The notes under the pieces are model-generated. The model did not search any database. It saw nothing but the letters and a program-made list of their open reading frames with translations, and was not told the DNA's origin. From Alphaproteobacteria bacterium LSUCC0684 (GTDB lineage Bacteria > Pseudomonadota > Alphaproteobacteria > Puniceispirillales > UBA1172): DNA of 64,000 nucleotides. Of the stretch, positions 51,104-59,177 are shown in pieces (within the stretch, counting starts at the first letter, position 1; each line of letters opens with the position of its first letter). The stretch lies in the NCBI GenBank assembly GCA_041228335.1, contig CP166130.1:310001-374000 (forward strand), in the 5' to 3' direction. The translations under genes were made by a program, and so were the position numbers.

Positions 51104-52597
51104 TCATCGTCCGTCTGCTGCTTTCATCGCCTCCACGCTTTCGGCCAGTTTCGCAAAGCCTGGCCTGATCTCGCTGTCCCCGATCGAGGAATAGGCAAGC
51201 CTCAGGTAGTTTCGTGGCGGGTCGGCCTCACCGAAAAACGTGTCGCCCGCTTCGATGAGCACGCCCTGCTTTGCCGCATGTTCGGCAAGTTTCCGCGTAT
51301 CGAGCCAGGAAGGCCCCCTGACCCAGAAACTGGTGCCGCCGAAATGTGACCCGGTTTCCTTGAGCAGCGGGGCCTGATCAAGGGCGGATTTCAGGATCTG
51401 CCGCCGGGTTTCGAAATGCCGACGCAAGCGCCGGATCTGCGCGTCGTAATGACCAAGGGCCATGAAATAGGCGGCGGTGCGCTGGGTCTGGCCGGGCGGG
51501 TGGCGCAGCATCAGGTGACGCAAGGCCCGGGCCTCGGCAATCAACGTCTCCGATGCCACCAGATAGCCAAGCCTGAGCCCCGGAAAAAGAGATTTGGAAA
51601 AACTGCCGACATAGATCACATGGCCGCTCTCATCCAGTGATTTGAGCGCCGGCGACGGCGTCTGGAGGAAGTTCATTTCAAACTCGTAGTCATCTTCGAT
51701 GATCAGCACATCATGCCGTTGGGCCAGGCTCAGCAGATGGTTTCGCCGCTCCCGGCTCATGGTGGCGGTGGTGGGGCATTGATGGCTGGGCGTGACGATG
51801 ACGATATCCGAGGCGGCAATCACGTCATCATCAATCACGATACCGTCGTCATCAACGGGCAAACGGCGGATAAGAGGCGTTCTCTTTTTCAGCAGCTCCC
51901 TCAAATCCGGGTAGAACGGATCTTCAATCACGACCTGCCGGGTCTCATCGACAAGCAGCTGGGCAAGAAGAAAAAGCGCGTTCTGCGCCCCCATGGTGAC
52001 AAGTATCTGTTCGGGTTTGACCCGGATACCGCGGCGCGGCAGGCTGTGCGAGCAGATATAATCCACCAGAAGGGGATCATCATTGAAGCCGAAATCACCG
52101 GCGGTGATGCCGAAATCCCGCATCCCGAGCGCCTGTCTTGCGCAGTCGCGCCATTCCGAATGGCTGAAGAGATGCAGATCCGCCTGCCCATAGGTGAACG
52201 GGTAGCGGTATTCACGCCAGTTGAGCGGCTTGCTGACAATATTGAGCGGCCGGGGTGTATGGATGAATTTATCTGCCCAGGTGACCTGATCCGTTGTCTG
52301 GCTGGAATTTCCCTGTTCCTGCAGGGGCGAGACGGGGGCATCCTGACTGACGATGAAACCGGAACGGCTCACCGGTTCAATATAGCCGCTGTCGGTCAGC
52401 GCCTGATACGCCAGAATGACGGTGTTGCGTGATACATGGAGATGCTCGGAAAGCTGGCGCGTTGAAGGCAGCGCATCCCCCGGCATCATGCCGCGATTGA
52501 GGATGGCCTTGACAAAATATTCACGGATCTGTGTCTGTTTGGTGGTGCCGCTTGCCTGATCCAGCTCAAACATCCAGGAGGGCATCCCGCGCATCAT
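51104..52597 (-). CDS. MocR-family (GntR plus aminotransferase-like) transcriptional regulator, TauR-like by context
   Basis: A protein of about 497 residues from the ATG at 52597, nine bases after AGAAGGAG (in-frame ATG at 52606 is closer). The N-terminal GntR helix-turn-helix (PSTRQLSEHLHVSRNTVILAYQAL, about 44-70) is joined to a class I aminotransferase-like domain with a PLP-lysine motif VGSFSKSLFPGLRLGY. MocR regulators sense amino acids or PLP adducts. Known TauR proteins of this type control taurine catabolism genes; the adjacent aminotransferase, acyltransferase and sulfite oxidase make that role attractive, but the identification is an inference. Confidence 0.85.
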   Translation of the reverse strand: MMRGMPSWMFELDQASGTTKQTQIREYFVKAILNRGMMPGDALPSTRQLSEHLHVSRNTVILAYQALTDSGYIEPVSRSGFIVSQDAPVSPLQEQGNSSQTTDQVTWADKFIHTPRPLNIVSKPLNWREYRYPFTYGQADLHLFSHSEWRDCARQALGMRDFGITAGDFGFNDDPLLVDYICSHSLPRRGIRVKPEQILVTMGAQNALFLLAQLLVDETRQVVIEDPFYPDLRELLKKRTPLIRRLPVDDDGIVIDDDVIAASDIVIVTPSHQCPTTATMSRERRNHLLSLAQRHDVLIIEDDYEFEMNFLQTPSPALKSLDESGHVIYVGSFSKSLFPGLRLGYLVASETLIAEARALRHLMLRHPPGQTQRTAAYFMALGHYDAQIRRLRRHFETRRQILKSALDQAPLLKETGSHFGGTSFWVRGPSWLDTRKLAEHAAKQGVLIEAGDTFFGEADPPRNYLRLAYSSIGDSEIRPGFAKLAESVEAMKAADGR

Positions 52598-52611
52598 GAC
52601 TGGCATCTCCT

Positions 52612-52641
52612 TCTGGTACCAGATAAAGACATATCTGGTAC
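52612..52641. promoter_or_regulatory. MocR-type direct repeats and palindrome in the divergent promoter
   Basis: TCTGGTACCAGA (52612-52623) is a perfect 12-bp palindrome. TCTGGTAC is repeated in the same orientation at 52634-52641, exactly 22 bases (two helical turns) from the first. MocR regulators such as GabR and TauR bind spaced direct repeats, so this is a likely operator controlling the regulator and the aminotransferase. Confidence 0.6.
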
Positions 52642-52699
52642 TATCACATGGGCAATCTTGTGGCTAGCATTTTAAGGTGCAGGGTATGTATTCATGCCC

Positions 52700-52718
52700 G
52701 GGTTCCGATATGGAACCC
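52700..52718. promoter_or_regulatory. Hairpin GGGTTCC-N5-GGAACCC in the aminotransferase leader
   Basis: GGGTTCC (52700-52706) and GGAACCC (52712-52718) form a perfect 7-bp stem with a GATAT loop, 57 bases before the aminotransferase start. It could be an operator or a small leader hairpin. Confidence 0.4.
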
Positions 52719-52727
52719 CGCCATGAT

Positions 52728-52753
52728 ATGCTAACATCAAATGCTAACATCAT
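52728..52753. repeat. Two tandem copies of a 13-bp unit before the aminotransferase gene
   Basis: ATGCTAACATCAA (52728-52740) is followed without gap by ATGCTAACATCAT (52741-52753), a recent-looking tandem duplication that ends 10 bases before the GGGAG ribosome-binding site. Confidence 0.7.
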
Positions 52754-52774
52754 GTAGGGATGAGGGAGACAGCT

Positions 52775-54097
52775 ATGCCGCCGTTTGAGACAAATTCACT
52801 CGAAGAACACTGGATGCCATTTTCCGGCAACCGTGATTTCAAGGCCAACCCGAGACTTGTTGTGAAATCCGAAGGCATGTATTGCTGGGATTACAAGGGA
52901 GGCAAGCTGATCGACGGCTCATCGGGGCTGTTCTGCTGCCCGGCCGGACATGGGCGCAAGGAAATCGCCGACGCTGTTTACGCGCAGATGTGCGAGAACG
53001 ATTACACGCCGCATTTCCAGCTTGGCCACCCCGGATCCTTCGAGCTGGCCGAACGTGTCGCCCGCCTTCTGCCGGAGCCGATGAATCATGTTTTCTTCAC
53101 CAATTCCGGGTCGGAATCGGTTGATACGGCCATGAAGATCGCTCTTGCCTATCACCGCGCGCGTGGTGATGGCCAGCGGACACGTTTTGTCAGTCGTGAG
53201 CGTGCGTATCACGGCGTCAACATGGGCGGGGTATCTCTTGCCGGGATGGTGAAAAACCGGGAGACCTTCAACCTTACCCTGCCGAATATCTCGATGATCC
53301 GCCACACCTATACCGCCGATCAGTCCTTTGTCCGCGGCCAGCCGGAAACAGGTGCCGATCTCGCCGATGATCTGCAGCGCATCTGCGACAGCTATGGCGG
53401 CAGCACGATTGCGGCGGTATTTGTTGAGCCGGTGGCCGGGTCCACCGGAACGCTGGTGCCGCCGGTGGGCTATCTTGATCGCCTGCGCAAGATCTGTGAT
53501 GCCCATGGTATTCTGCTGATCTTTGATGAAGTGATCACCGGGTTCGGCCGGATGGGCACGCCGTTTGCGGCCCATAAGTTCGGCGTCACCCCGGATATTG
53601 CCACCATGGCGAAGGCCCTGACCAATGGCGCGATCCCCATGGGCGGCGTCGCCGTCAAGGATGAGATTTACGAGACCGTGACCAATGCCGCGCCTGAAAA
53701 TGCCATTGAGTTTTTCCATGGCTATACCTATTCGGCGCATCCGGCTGCCTGCGCGGCGGGGATTGCAACCCAGAAGATCTACGAAGACGAAGGTCTTTTT
53801 GAACGCGCCAACGCGATGTCCGACTATTTCCTCGATGCGATCTGGACCCTGAAAGATCATCCCATGGTCCAGGATCTCCGGGGGATCGGCATGATGGCCG
53901 GGGTTGAGGTCAAGAGCAACGGCGTCCCGGGCAGCCGCGGCCAGCAGATGCAGAAAGACATGTTCTGGAACGGAATGCACGTCAAGTTCACCGGCGATGT
54001 CGGGATCGTGGCGCCAGCCTTCATCGCCGAACGCCAGCATATCGATGAGATTGTTGATGTCTTCCGCAAGACACTGGACCAGCAACTGAACGCCTAG
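52775..54097 (+). CDS. Omega-amino acid:pyruvate aminotransferase (class III)
   Basis: A 440-residue PLP enzyme from the ATG at 52775, six bases after GGGAG. Features of class III aminotransferases are EEHWMPFSGNRDFKANPRL at the start (typical of beta-alanine/omega-amino acid:pyruvate enzymes), GHGRKEIADAVYAQ, the PLP-phosphate loop FFTNSGSESVDTAMK, LIFDEVITGFGR with its aspartate, and ATMAKALTNGAIPMGG with the PLP lysine. The substrate could be beta-alanine, taurine or hypotaurine. Its location beside a TauR-like regulator and soeABC points to a sulfonated amine. Confidence 0.88.
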   Translation: MPPFETNSLEEHWMPFSGNRDFKANPRLVVKSEGMYCWDYKGGKLIDGSSGLFCCPAGHGRKEIADAVYAQMCENDYTPHFQLGHPGSFELAERVARLLPEPMNHVFFTNSGSESVDTAMKIALAYHRARGDGQRTRFVSRERAYHGVNMGGVSLAGMVKNRETFNLTLPNISMIRHTYTADQSFVRGQPETGADLADDLQRICDSYGGSTIAAVFVEPVAGSTGTLVPPVGYLDRLRKICDAHGILLIFDEVITGFGRMGTPFAAHKFGVTPDIATMAKALTNGAIPMGGVAVKDEIYETVTNAAPENAIEFFHGYTYSAHPAACAAGIATQKIYEDEGLFERANAMSDYFLDAIWTLKDHPMVQDLRGIGMMAGVEVKSNGVPGSRGQQMQKDMFWNGMHVKFTGDVGIVAPAFIAERQHIDEIVDVFRKTLDQQLNA

Positions 54098-54138
54098 TCC
54101 AGCGCATCGGATACGCCATCCACAAGGGCATGTAATTC

Positions 54139-54171
54139 GGAAAAGGCTGGCGGAACAGATCAGCCTTTTCC
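54139..54171 (+). terminator. Terminator-like hairpin after the aminotransferase gene
   Basis: GGAAAAGGCTG (54139-54149) and CAGCCTTTTCC (54161-54171) are perfect 11-bp complements around an 11-base loop; the T-rich right arm could act in termination in this direction. Confidence 0.7.
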
Positions 54172-54221
54172 ATCCGCCCGCTACATTGATCAGCAACAAC
54201 AGGAATATATAAGAAAATCAC

Positions 54222-54258
54222 CTAAAACGTTGATTATAAATAATATTTCACGTTTTAG
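54222..54258. promoter_or_regulatory. 9-bp dyad CTAAAACGT-N19-ACGTTTTAG upstream of soeA
   Basis: The two arms (54222-54230 and 54250-54258) are exact complements separated by 19 A/T-rich bases. It resembles the ATTTTAG/CTAAAAT dyad before the formate dehydrogenase chaperone gene at 8412-8430. A possible promoter with TTGATC (54186-54191) and TATAAG (54208-54213) at 16-base spacing lies directly to the left. Confidence 0.4.
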
Positions 54259-54498
54259 CGAAGTGAATATCCATCAAAGGCATCCCGGAATTGCATTTTT
54301 CCCGAAACGAACCCATTTCGCCCGATGGCAGGGATCTCGTTGATGTTTCAGCCCGAAAACGGGGGTAAACGATGTCTTCAATCCGCGCCGTGGACATGCT
54401 AGGATCAATCGCGCGGCCCGGCCTTCCTTATGGGGGACGGTGCGACAAGACAATGGATTGCCAGGGTGGGAACCTGTCCGCCGGATGTTCATTGCGAT

Positions 54499-54530
54499 AA
54501 ATTCAGGCCCGGGGCTTCGGGCCGGAATTT
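54499..54530 (+). promoter_or_regulatory. Strong leader hairpin just upstream of the soeA start
   Basis: AAATTC (54499-54504) and GAATTT (54525-54530), together with GGCCCG (54506-54511) and CGGGCC (54518-54523), form a 12-pair stem with one A-G mismatch and a GGGCTT loop. It ends eight bases before AGGGGAG of the ribosome-binding site, where it could affect translation of soeA. Confidence 0.5.
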
Positions 54531-54544
54531 GCGTGTTAGGGGAG

Positions 54545-57439
54545 ATGAATTTGCAAGCGCCAGACAAGAAATACCTCAACCAGCCATTTGTTGAACTGAA
54601 TACAAATCCGGGCGACGACGTCAAAACCACCACCTGTTACATGTGCGCCTGCCGTTGTGGGATCAAGGTCTACCTCAAGAATGGTGAGGTCAGGTATATC
54701 GAAGGCAACCGAGATCACCCGGTCAACAAGGGGGTGCTTTGCGGCAAGGGTGCATCGGGGATCATGCAGCATGTCTCGCCGGCACGGCTGACCGCGCCGC
54801 TCAAACGTGTCGGCCCGCGGGGATCCGGCGAATTTGAGGAAATTTCATGGGAAGAGGCGCTCCGGCTTGCAACCACCTGGATGAGCGAGGTGCGGTCAAA
54901 AGACCCGAGAAAACTGGCATTCTTCACCGGCCGTGACCAGAGTCAGGCGCTGACGGGCTGGTGGGCGAGCCAGTTCGGAACCCCGAATTTTGCGGCCCAT
55001 GGCGGTTTCTGTTCGGTCAATATGGCTGCCGCGGGCCTCTATACCTTTGGCGGGTCGTTCTGGGAATTTGGTGAGCCTGACTGGGACCTGACCGAATATT
55101 TCATGCTCTGGGGCGTGGCCGAGGATCATTCATCCAACCCCATCAAGAAAGCCCTGGGCAAGCTGAAAAAACGTGGCGCCAAGGTGGTTGCGGTCAATCC
55201 CGTCCGCACCGGATATGGGGCCATCGCCGATGAATGGCTTGGCCTGCGCCCCGGAACGGACGGGCTTTTTGCCTCCGCGCTTATCCATGAGCTGATGAAA
55301 GCTGGCCGCATCGATATCGACTATCTTCTGCGCTATACCAACGTGCACTGGCTGGTGATCCGGAACCCCGGCAAAGCCAATGACGGGCTTATCCTGCGTG
55401 ATGGTGATAACAAACCCCTGGCCTATGATAAGAACAGCAAATCCTTCAGGGACGCTCAGGATATCAAGATAAAACCTGCCCTCCACGGGGAGTTCAAATC
55501 CCCTTCAGGCGAGATGGTGGTGCCGGTGATGTCCCTTATTACCGAGCGTTTCCTTGATCCGAAATACAGCCCTGAAAATGTCTCAGGCGATGTCGGGCTT
55601 CCCGCCGAGACGATCAAGCGCATTGCCGCGGAGATTGCCGAAGCTGCGTTCGACAGGGAAATCACCATCAAGCAGGAATGGACGGACTGGGCTGGCCGCA
55701 ACCACAAGACGATGACGGGTCGGCCGGTATCCTTCCATGCCATGCGCGGCATCTCGGCCCATTCCAACGGTTTCAACACCTGCCGCATCATCCATCTCCT
55801 GCAGATACTGATAGGTTCCATCGACTGCCCCGGCGGCTTCCGTTACAAGCCGCCTTACCCCAAAACAATCCCGCCCGGCATCAGGCCTGCCGGCAAGGAA
55901 GGCCAGGTCAAGCCAAACACGCCTCTGCCCGGCCCGCCCCTTGGCTTTGTGACTGGGCCGGAAGATCTGCTGGTGGACGGGAAAGGCGCGCCCTTGCGCA
56001 TTGACAAAGGGTATTCCTGGGATGCACCGGTTTCCGCCCATGGGCTGATGCATATGGTCATTAACAATGCCGGTCTGGAAGATCCGTATGATATCGATCT
56101 TCTCTTCATGTATATGGCGAATATGGGGTGGAATTCCTCCATGAATGTGGGCGGCACCCTCGATCACCTGACCGCCATGAAGCCCGGCGGGGATGAATAC
56201 GTGATCCCCAAGATCATCTATTCCGATGCCTTCTATTCGGAAACGGTTCCCTACGCTGATCTTATTCTGCCTGACACAACCTATCTTGAGCGCTGGGACT
56301 GCATTTCCATGCTCGACCGTCCGATTTCGGAGCCGGATTCCGCGAATGACGCCATCCGCCAGCCGGTGGTTGAACCAAATCGCAATGTCCGCCCGTTCCA
56401 GACAGTGCTGCTTGATCTGGGCCACCGGCTTGGTCTGCCCGGCATGACGAACGAGGATGGAACGGCGAAATATCCAGGCGGATATGCTGATTACATTGTC
56501 AATCATGAACGCAGCCCGGGGATCGGGCCGCTCACGGGCTGGCGCGGCAAGGATGGCAAATCCTATGGCGTGGGTGAGGTCAATCCAGATCAGCTCCAGC
56601 GCTATATTGAAAACGGATGTTTTCACAGCCATGAGCTGCCCGCCGGTATGCGCTATTACAAACACGCCAACAAGGAATATCTGGACTGGGCCAAATCCGT
56701 AGGTTTCAACGGTTCAACAGATCAGATCGTCTTTGAACTCTACAGCGAGACATTGCAGAAATTCCGTCTTGCTGCGGCAGGGCATGGCGATATCATTCCC
56801 CCTGAAACCCATCGCGAAAGGATCAAGACCTATTTTGATCCGCTCCCCTTCTGGTACCCGACCTTTGAAGGAACCCGGATAGAAATCGATGACTATCCTT
56901 TCCATGCCATCACCCAGCGCCCCATGCATATGTACCATTCCTGGGGCTCGCAGAATGCCTGGCTCAGGCAGATCACCAACGTGAACCGTCTTTACATGAA
57001 CCGGGAGCGGGGTGAGGCTCTTGGCCTTGCCGATGATGACTGGGTCTGGATCAGCAGTCATATCGGCCGCGTCAAATGCCAGATTGCGCTGATGGACGGA
57101 TGCAACCCGGATACGCTCTGGACATGGAACGCCATTGGCAAACGTGGCGGGGCCTGGGGGCTTGATAAGGATGCCCCTGAAATGAAACAGGCGTTTCTGC
57201 TCAACCACCTGATCTCCGAACTTCTGCCGGAACGCGAAGGCGGATACCGTTTCAGCAACAGCGATCCGGTGACAGGGCAGGCGGCATGGTATGATCTCAG
57301 GGTGAATATCACCAAAGCTCTGCCGGAAGAAGCTGGCACATCAGCGCCGTATTTTGAGCCGTTTGAATCTCGCCACGCGGGCGAAATTCCAGCCGAACTT
57401 GCCTATGGACTTCAGTTTCAGAAGGGGGGCGCGAAATGA
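54545..57439 (+). CDS. soeA: Cytoplasmic sulfite dehydrogenase, molybdopterin subunit SoeA
   Basis: A 964-residue DMSO reductase-family protein. The ATG at 54545 directly abuts AGGGGAG (54538-54544); a TTG at 54551 has better spacing. No Tat or Sec signal is present, in line with a cytoplasmic enzyme. The 4Fe-4S ligands are Cys31, Cys34, Cys38 and Cys66 (CYMCACRC...GVLCGKGASG). Cys157 (HGGFCSVNM) is the likely molybdenum ligand. In known SoeABC systems sulfite is oxidised to sulfate with electrons passing to quinone. The downstream soeB and soeC genes make this the best reading, although polysulfide/thiosulfate reductase-type enzymes are related. Confidence 0.87.
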   Translation: MNLQAPDKKYLNQPFVELNTNPGDDVKTTTCYMCACRCGIKVYLKNGEVRYIEGNRDHPVNKGVLCGKGASGIMQHVSPARLTAPLKRVGPRGSGEFEEISWEEALRLATTWMSEVRSKDPRKLAFFTGRDQSQALTGWWASQFGTPNFAAHGGFCSVNMAAAGLYTFGGSFWEFGEPDWDLTEYFMLWGVAEDHSSNPIKKALGKLKKRGAKVVAVNPVRTGYGAIADEWLGLRPGTDGLFASALIHELMKAGRIDIDYLLRYTNVHWLVIRNPGKANDGLILRDGDNKPLAYDKNSKSFRDAQDIKIKPALHGEFKSPSGEMVVPVMSLITERFLDPKYSPENVSGDVGLPAETIKRIAAEIAEAAFDREITIKQEWTDWAGRNHKTMTGRPVSFHAMRGISAHSNGFNTCRIIHLLQILIGSIDCPGGFRYKPPYPKTIPPGIRPAGKEGQVKPNTPLPGPPLGFVTGPEDLLVDGKGAPLRIDKGYSWDAPVSAHGLMHMVINNAGLEDPYDIDLLFMYMANMGWNSSMNVGGTLDHLTAMKPGGDEYVIPKIIYSDAFYSETVPYADLILPDTTYLERWDCISMLDRPISEPDSANDAIRQPVVEPNRNVRPFQTVLLDLGHRLGLPGMTNEDGTAKYPGGYADYIVNHERSPGIGPLTGWRGKDGKSYGVGEVNPDQLQRYIENGCFHSHELPAGMRYYKHANKEYLDWAKSVGFNGSTDQIVFELYSETLQKFRLAAAGHGDIIPPETHRERIKTYFDPLPFWYPTFEGTRIEIDDYPFHAITQRPMHMYHSWGSQNAWLRQITNVNRLYMNRERGEALGLADDDWVWISSHIGRVKCQIALMDGCNPDTLWTWNAIGKRGGAWGLDKDAPEMKQAFLLNHLISELLPEREGGYRFSNSDPVTGQAAWYDLRVNITKALPEEAGTSAPYFEPFESRHAGEIPAELAYGLQFQKGGAK

Positions 57440-58185
57440 CAACGCTTCCCGAGAAAACAGATAAAAAACTGGGGCTGGTCATCGATCTTGATACATGCGT
57501 CGGATGCCAGGGTTGCGTGACAAGCTGCAAGGAATGGAACACGTCGGGCTATTCGGCGCCGCTGACAGATCTGGATCCCTATGGCAAGGACCCGACCGGC
57601 GCCTGGCTCAACCGTGTCCATGGATTTGAAATCACCGATGCGGTGGCCAGCCGGACGGTTCATTTCCCGCGCTCATGTCTGCATTGCGAAGAGCCGGACT
57701 GCGTGACGGTCTGCCCGACCGGGGCAAGTTATAAACGCGCCGAAGATGGCATTGTCCTTGTCAACCCGGATACATGTATCGGCTGCAAACTCTGCTCCTG
57801 GGCCTGCCCTTATGGAGCGCGTGAATACGACATGTCCCACGGCGTGATGAAGAAATGCACCCTTTGTGTTGATCGCATCTACAATGAAAACCTTGACCCT
57901 GAAGATCGCCAGCCAGCCTGCGTGCGGGCCTGCCCGACCGGGGCGCGGCATTTCGGTGACCTCGGGGATGCCGACAGCGATGTCTCAAAGCTGGTGGCCG
58001 AACGTGGCGGGTTCAATCTGCTCGAGGAATTCGGGTATAAACCCGTCAATAAATATCTGCCGCCCCGGAAAAAACGTGATCATGTCACCTCACCGCCTGT
58101 TGCCCTGGAAGAGGTGGGCAATGGCACCGATGGCAGCATGAGCGAGAAGTTTTTTGCCTGGGCCGATAAAGTGCTGAGTGGCTGA
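57436..58185 (+). CDS. soeB: Sulfite dehydrogenase iron-sulfur subunit SoeB
   Basis: A 249-residue ferredoxin-type subunit that overlaps the soeA stop by four bases. Four cysteine groups are visible: CVGCQGCVTSC near the start, CLHCEEPDC...C, CIGCKLCSWAC and CTLC with CVRAC, enough for four 4Fe-4S clusters. The extended C-terminal tail is typical of the SoeB/PsrB type. It carries electrons from SoeA to the membrane anchor. No signal peptide, so on the cytoplasmic face. Confidence 0.88.
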   Translation: MTTLPEKTDKKLGLVIDLDTCVGCQGCVTSCKEWNTSGYSAPLTDLDPYGKDPTGAWLNRVHGFEITDAVASRTVHFPRSCLHCEEPDCVTVCPTGASYKRAEDGIVLVNPDTCIGCKLCSWACPYGAREYDMSHGVMKKCTLCVDRIYNENLDPEDRQPACVRACPTGARHFGDLGDADSDVSKLVAERGGFNLLEEFGYKPVNKYLPPRKKRDHVTSPPVALEEVGNGTDGSMSEKFFAWADKVLSG

Positions 58186-58223
58186 AACTGGCCTGATAAG
58201 ATATCCATGCTTGGGGAATAGAA

Positions 58224-59150
58224 ATGCATCCAGCTTATTCAGTTATCATTTTCACGACCATATCCGGTCTGGGATATGGGCTCTTGCTGCTGACGGCCCT
58301 TGGCCAGAGCTTTGGCTTGCTGGAAGTGAATTCAGCCTTCATGCTTGTGCTTCTGGGGATTTCGATGGCGCTGGTGACCATCGGCCTTTTTTCCTCCATG
58401 ACACATCTCGGCCATCCGGAAAGGGCATGGCGGGCCATCTCTCAATGGCGCAGCTCCTGGCTTTCGCGCGAAGGCCTCTTTGCGCTCTTGACCTATATCC
58501 CGGTGGGGTTGCTGGGGCTTAGCTATGTTTTTGAGGCCGCGGTTGAATACAGGCCATTGCTCGGGGTTGCGTCGGCAATTCTTGCCTTGATCACGGTCTA
58601 TTGCACCGGGATGATCTACGCCAGCCTCAGAACAATCCGTGCCTGGTATCAGCCGCTGACCACCCCGATCTATATCGTGCTTTCCCTGCTTAGCGGAGCG
58701 TTGCTCCTGCAGGTTCTGCTTACCCTTGGCGGCGTAGCGAACGGTGAGGTCATGAAACTGGCCATGCTTCTTTGTGCCATCGCGCTGATGCTGAAACTCC
58801 TTTACTGGAAGAAAATCGATGAAGCGCCTTACGATTATACGGTTCAGCAGGCGCTGGGTTTTCCGAATGCGGTCAAGATCAGGCAGGTTGAACCCGCGCA
58901 TACACAGGCAAATTTCGTCATGCGGGAAATGGGATACAAGGTTGCCCGGGCCAACAGCGCTAAACTGCGCCGGTTGATGGTCATGCTCGGCTTTGTGCTG
59001 CCGTTTTCATGCTTGCTTGCAGCGCTTCTTTTGCCTGCCCAGGTGATACCGCTGATGGTGCTGCTTCTTGTCGGGCATGTGATCGGGCTGATGGTTGAAC
59101 GCTGGCTCTTTTTCGCCGAAGCCGAGCATGTCGTTAACCTCTACTATTGA
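58224..59150 (+). CDS. soeC: Sulfite dehydrogenase membrane anchor SoeC (DmsC family)
   Basis: A 308-residue integral membrane protein with eight predicted helices and the DmsC-type start MHPAYSVIIFTTISGLGYGLLLL, followed by the SSMTHLGHPERAWRAISQWRSSWLSREG motif (split for description). It should anchor SoeAB and pass electrons to quinone. The gap from soeB is 38 bases. Length and order fit known SoeC proteins. Confidence 0.87.
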   Translation: MHPAYSVIIFTTISGLGYGLLLLTALGQSFGLLEVNSAFMLVLLGISMALVTIGLFSSMTHLGHPERAWRAISQWRSSWLSREGLFALLTYIPVGLLGLSYVFEAAVEYRPLLGVASAILALITVYCTGMIYASLRTIRAWYQPLTTPIYIVLSLLSGALLLQVLLTLGGVANGEVMKLAMLLCAIALMLKLLYWKKIDEAPYDYTVQQALGFPNAVKIRQVEPAHTQANFVMREMGYKVARANSAKLRRLMVMLGFVLPFSCLLAALLLPAQVIPLMVLLLVGHVIGLMVERWLFFAEAEHVVNLYY

Positions 59151-59177
59151 ATGGAGACCTTGTCCGGCTGGCTTTTT

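Larger units (their letters stand above)
54098..54544. other. 447-bp intergenic region before soeA
   Basis: No gene is supported. It contains, in order, a strong terminator-like hairpin (54139-54171), an A/T-rich stretch with a CTAAAACGT/ACGTTTTAG dyad (54222-54258), about 180 bases with no clear pattern, and a strong hairpin (54499-54530) just before the soeA ribosome-binding site. The length suggests a regulated promoter and a long leader for soeABC. Confidence 0.6.

Noticed and set aside
54261-54498. A molybdenum cofactor riboswitch upstream of soeA
   Set aside because: Position and gene type fit, but I could not match the conserved Moco motif by eye; only the hairpin at 54499 is reported.
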